From the NCBI GenBank assembly GCA_046350455.1, contig JAXMAM010000004.1, forward strand, positions 1 to 64,000: DNA of 64,000 nt, written 5' to 3'. The notes beneath the pieces were generated by a model. The model searched no databases, was not told the origin of the DNA, and saw only the letters and a program-made list of their open reading frames with translations. Shown here one piece after another: positions 63,015 to 64,000 of the stretch. Made by a program: the position numbers and the translations under genes. Origin of the DNA: CAZXGD01 sp046350455 (GTDB lineage Bacteria > Planctomycetota > Phycisphaerae > Phycisphaerales > SM1A02). Position 1 is the first letter of the stretch, and each line of letters opens with the position of its first letter.

Positions 63015-63878
63015 TCAGCGCTTGGGTGGAATGGTGAGCTTCATTCCTGGCTGGATGGCCTCTGCATTTCCCTTGAGGAGCCCTGCGTTGGCCTCCAGGA
63101 TGCGCTTCCAGTCGCTGTCCGAGCCGTACACCTTGCGGGCGATGCCGATGAGGGTGTCGCCCTTCTGGACGGTGTAGGTGTTGGCAGTGCTGGCACTGGA
63201 ACCGCTGCCGGAACCAGCGCCGGTGCTGGTGTGCTGCGTGCTGCCACTCCCAGCCGTCTTGTCTGCGCCTGGAATCTTGATGGTCTGGCCCACCTTGAGA
63301 GCGTTGGGATTCAGACCTGGATTGGCGTCTGCGATGGTGCGCCACTTGGAGCCGTCGTGCAGGAAGCGCCGAGCCAGGCCCTCCAGCGTGTCGCCAGACT
63401 GGAGCGTGTACTCCATGCCTGCCACCGCGGTGGAGGCGGTCTCTGGATTCTTCTGGGCGGAGCCACCTGTTGGCGTGGGCGAACCCTTTGGCGGTGGAAC
63501 CACTGCGGTGCCTGTACCACTTCCGGTGCCAGTGCCGCTGATGGAGCTGGTGCCAGCGGGTGCGCCAGACCCTGCACCAGATGGCGCGTTGCCGCCTGCG
63601 CCACCAGCGCTCACAGAACCACTTGGCGGAGCGAAGGCGCCCTCGGGTGGCAGCGGGCTGCCGCCCTGCGGCGACGTGGCCTCACCACCCACCACGCCAG
63701 ACTTGCTGGCCTCCAGGCCGCCCGCGGGTGGCGCTGGTGGTGTGTTGGTGGGGGTCACAGGCGGGGTCTTGGGGGTGACGCCAGCCGTGCCCGGGTTGTA
63801 GATGAACGCGTAGTAGAGGCCAATGGCGGCAAGCACCACCACCACCACGACAGCTACGAGACGAGATCCATTCGACAT
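63015..63878 (-). CDS. membrane-anchored protein with two LysM domains
   Basis: 287 residues. AAGGAGG precedes the ATG. One N-terminal transmembrane helix (LVAVVVVVVLAAIGLYYAFI, about 7-26) is followed by a ~120-residue Gly/Pro/Ser/Thr linker. Two LysM domains come next: about 155-205 (EYTLQSGDTLEGLARRFLHD) and 237-285 (YTVQKGDTLIGIARKVYGSD). LysM binds N-acetylglucosamine polymers such as peptidoglycan, so it probably links the inner membrane to the cell wall. No catalytic domain is attached. Confidence 0.9.
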   Translation of the reverse strand: MSNGSRLVAVVVVVVLAAIGLYYAFIYNPGTAGVTPKTPPVTPTNTPPAPPAGGLEASKSGVVGGEATSPQGGSPLPPEGAFAPPSGSVSAGGAGGNAPSGAGSGAPAGTSSISGTGTGSGTGTAVVPPPKGSPTPTGGSAQKNPETASTAVAGMEYTLQSGDTLEGLARRFLHDGSKWRTIADANPGLNPNALKVGQTIKIPGADKTAGSGSTQHTSTGAGSGSGSSASTANTYTVQKGDTLIGIARKVYGSDSDWKRILEANAGLLKGNAEAIQPGMKLTIPPKR

Positions 63879-63932
63879 GCAAACCTCCTTGTTGCCAGAC
63901 AGGGTTCCACCCTGCCGGTGTGCGCGCCCGAG

Positions 63933-64000
63933 TCATGCGGCGGCGGCGCGCGGTCCGTCGGTGGTGCCAGTGGCCGGCCCACCCGCCGGCTCCGGCAATC
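63933..64000 (-). CDS. C-terminal end of a gene running off the window (tentative)
   Basis: On the minus strand a frame enters at the window edge and ends at TGA (63933-63935), giving 21 residues that are Pro/Ala/Gly/Thr-rich and end in four alanines. Only composition and its place upstream of the LysM gene support it. Confidence 0.25.
   Translation of the reverse strand, partial: LPEPAGGPATGTTDGPRAAAA

Overview
This window reads like a chromosomal piece of a Planctomycetota bacterium, most likely class Phycisphaerae. The pointers are high G+C, two secreted proteins ending in dockerin-like repeats of the type DLNGDGVVDGTDLG, a FlgI-like lipoprotein outside any flagellar cluster, a waaA gene implying a Kdo-bearing outer membrane, and several planctomycete-style hypothetical proteins. 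No integrase, transposase, prophage or CRISPR array was found. It is mostly a housekeeping region with a few unusual genes.

Layout. 0-5.8 kb: membrane or hypothetical genes, 4-hydroxyphenylpyruvate dioxygenase, apt, a GroES-like gene and aroA. 5.8-14 kb: an ABC exporter, a repeat element, a BtuFCD-type uptake operon, accB-accC. 14-19 kb (minus strand): pilT, a degenerate GspE-like protein, a CvpA-like protein and a small membrane protein. 19-25.7 kb: guaB, tRNA-Leu, a hybrid kinase lacking key residues, rplU, rnpB, a uracil-DNA glycosylase. 25.7-34 kb: a MEMO-family gene, a DUF1573/ankyrin protein, an M32 carboxypeptidase, typA and a broken DNA methylase. 34-44 kb: lysC, a Fur-like regulator, waaA-thiL-tsaE, an ACT protein with a fused hydantoinase/oxoprolinase, and a YmdB-type phosphodiesterase. 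44-53 kb: a DUF3553-like protein, an UbiB/ABC1 kinase, a dockerin-like secreted protein, hrpA and tRNA-Val. 53-64 kb: fasciclin, ECF sigma and RskA-type anti-sigma genes, the FlgI-like lipoprotein, smc, a metzincin protease with a dockerin-like tail, and a LysM protein.

Expression signals. A -10 element resembling TANACT or TATNNT occurs before many genes. At seven genes it ends exactly 6 nt before the start codon, and at three more 7 nt before it, so these mRNAs are probably leaderless. Other genes (rplU, pilT, lysC, smc, the LysM gene) have good Shine-Dalgarno sequences. Three divergent gene pairs have overlapping -10 elements.

Sequence quality. Seven genes, including the normally essential guaB and aroA, are interrupted by single-base frameshifts, many at short homopolymers. 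Sequencing or assembly error is the likeliest cause. These genes are annotated end to end, with the breaks described. Long open frames lying antisense to real genes were treated as high-G+C shadows and left out.
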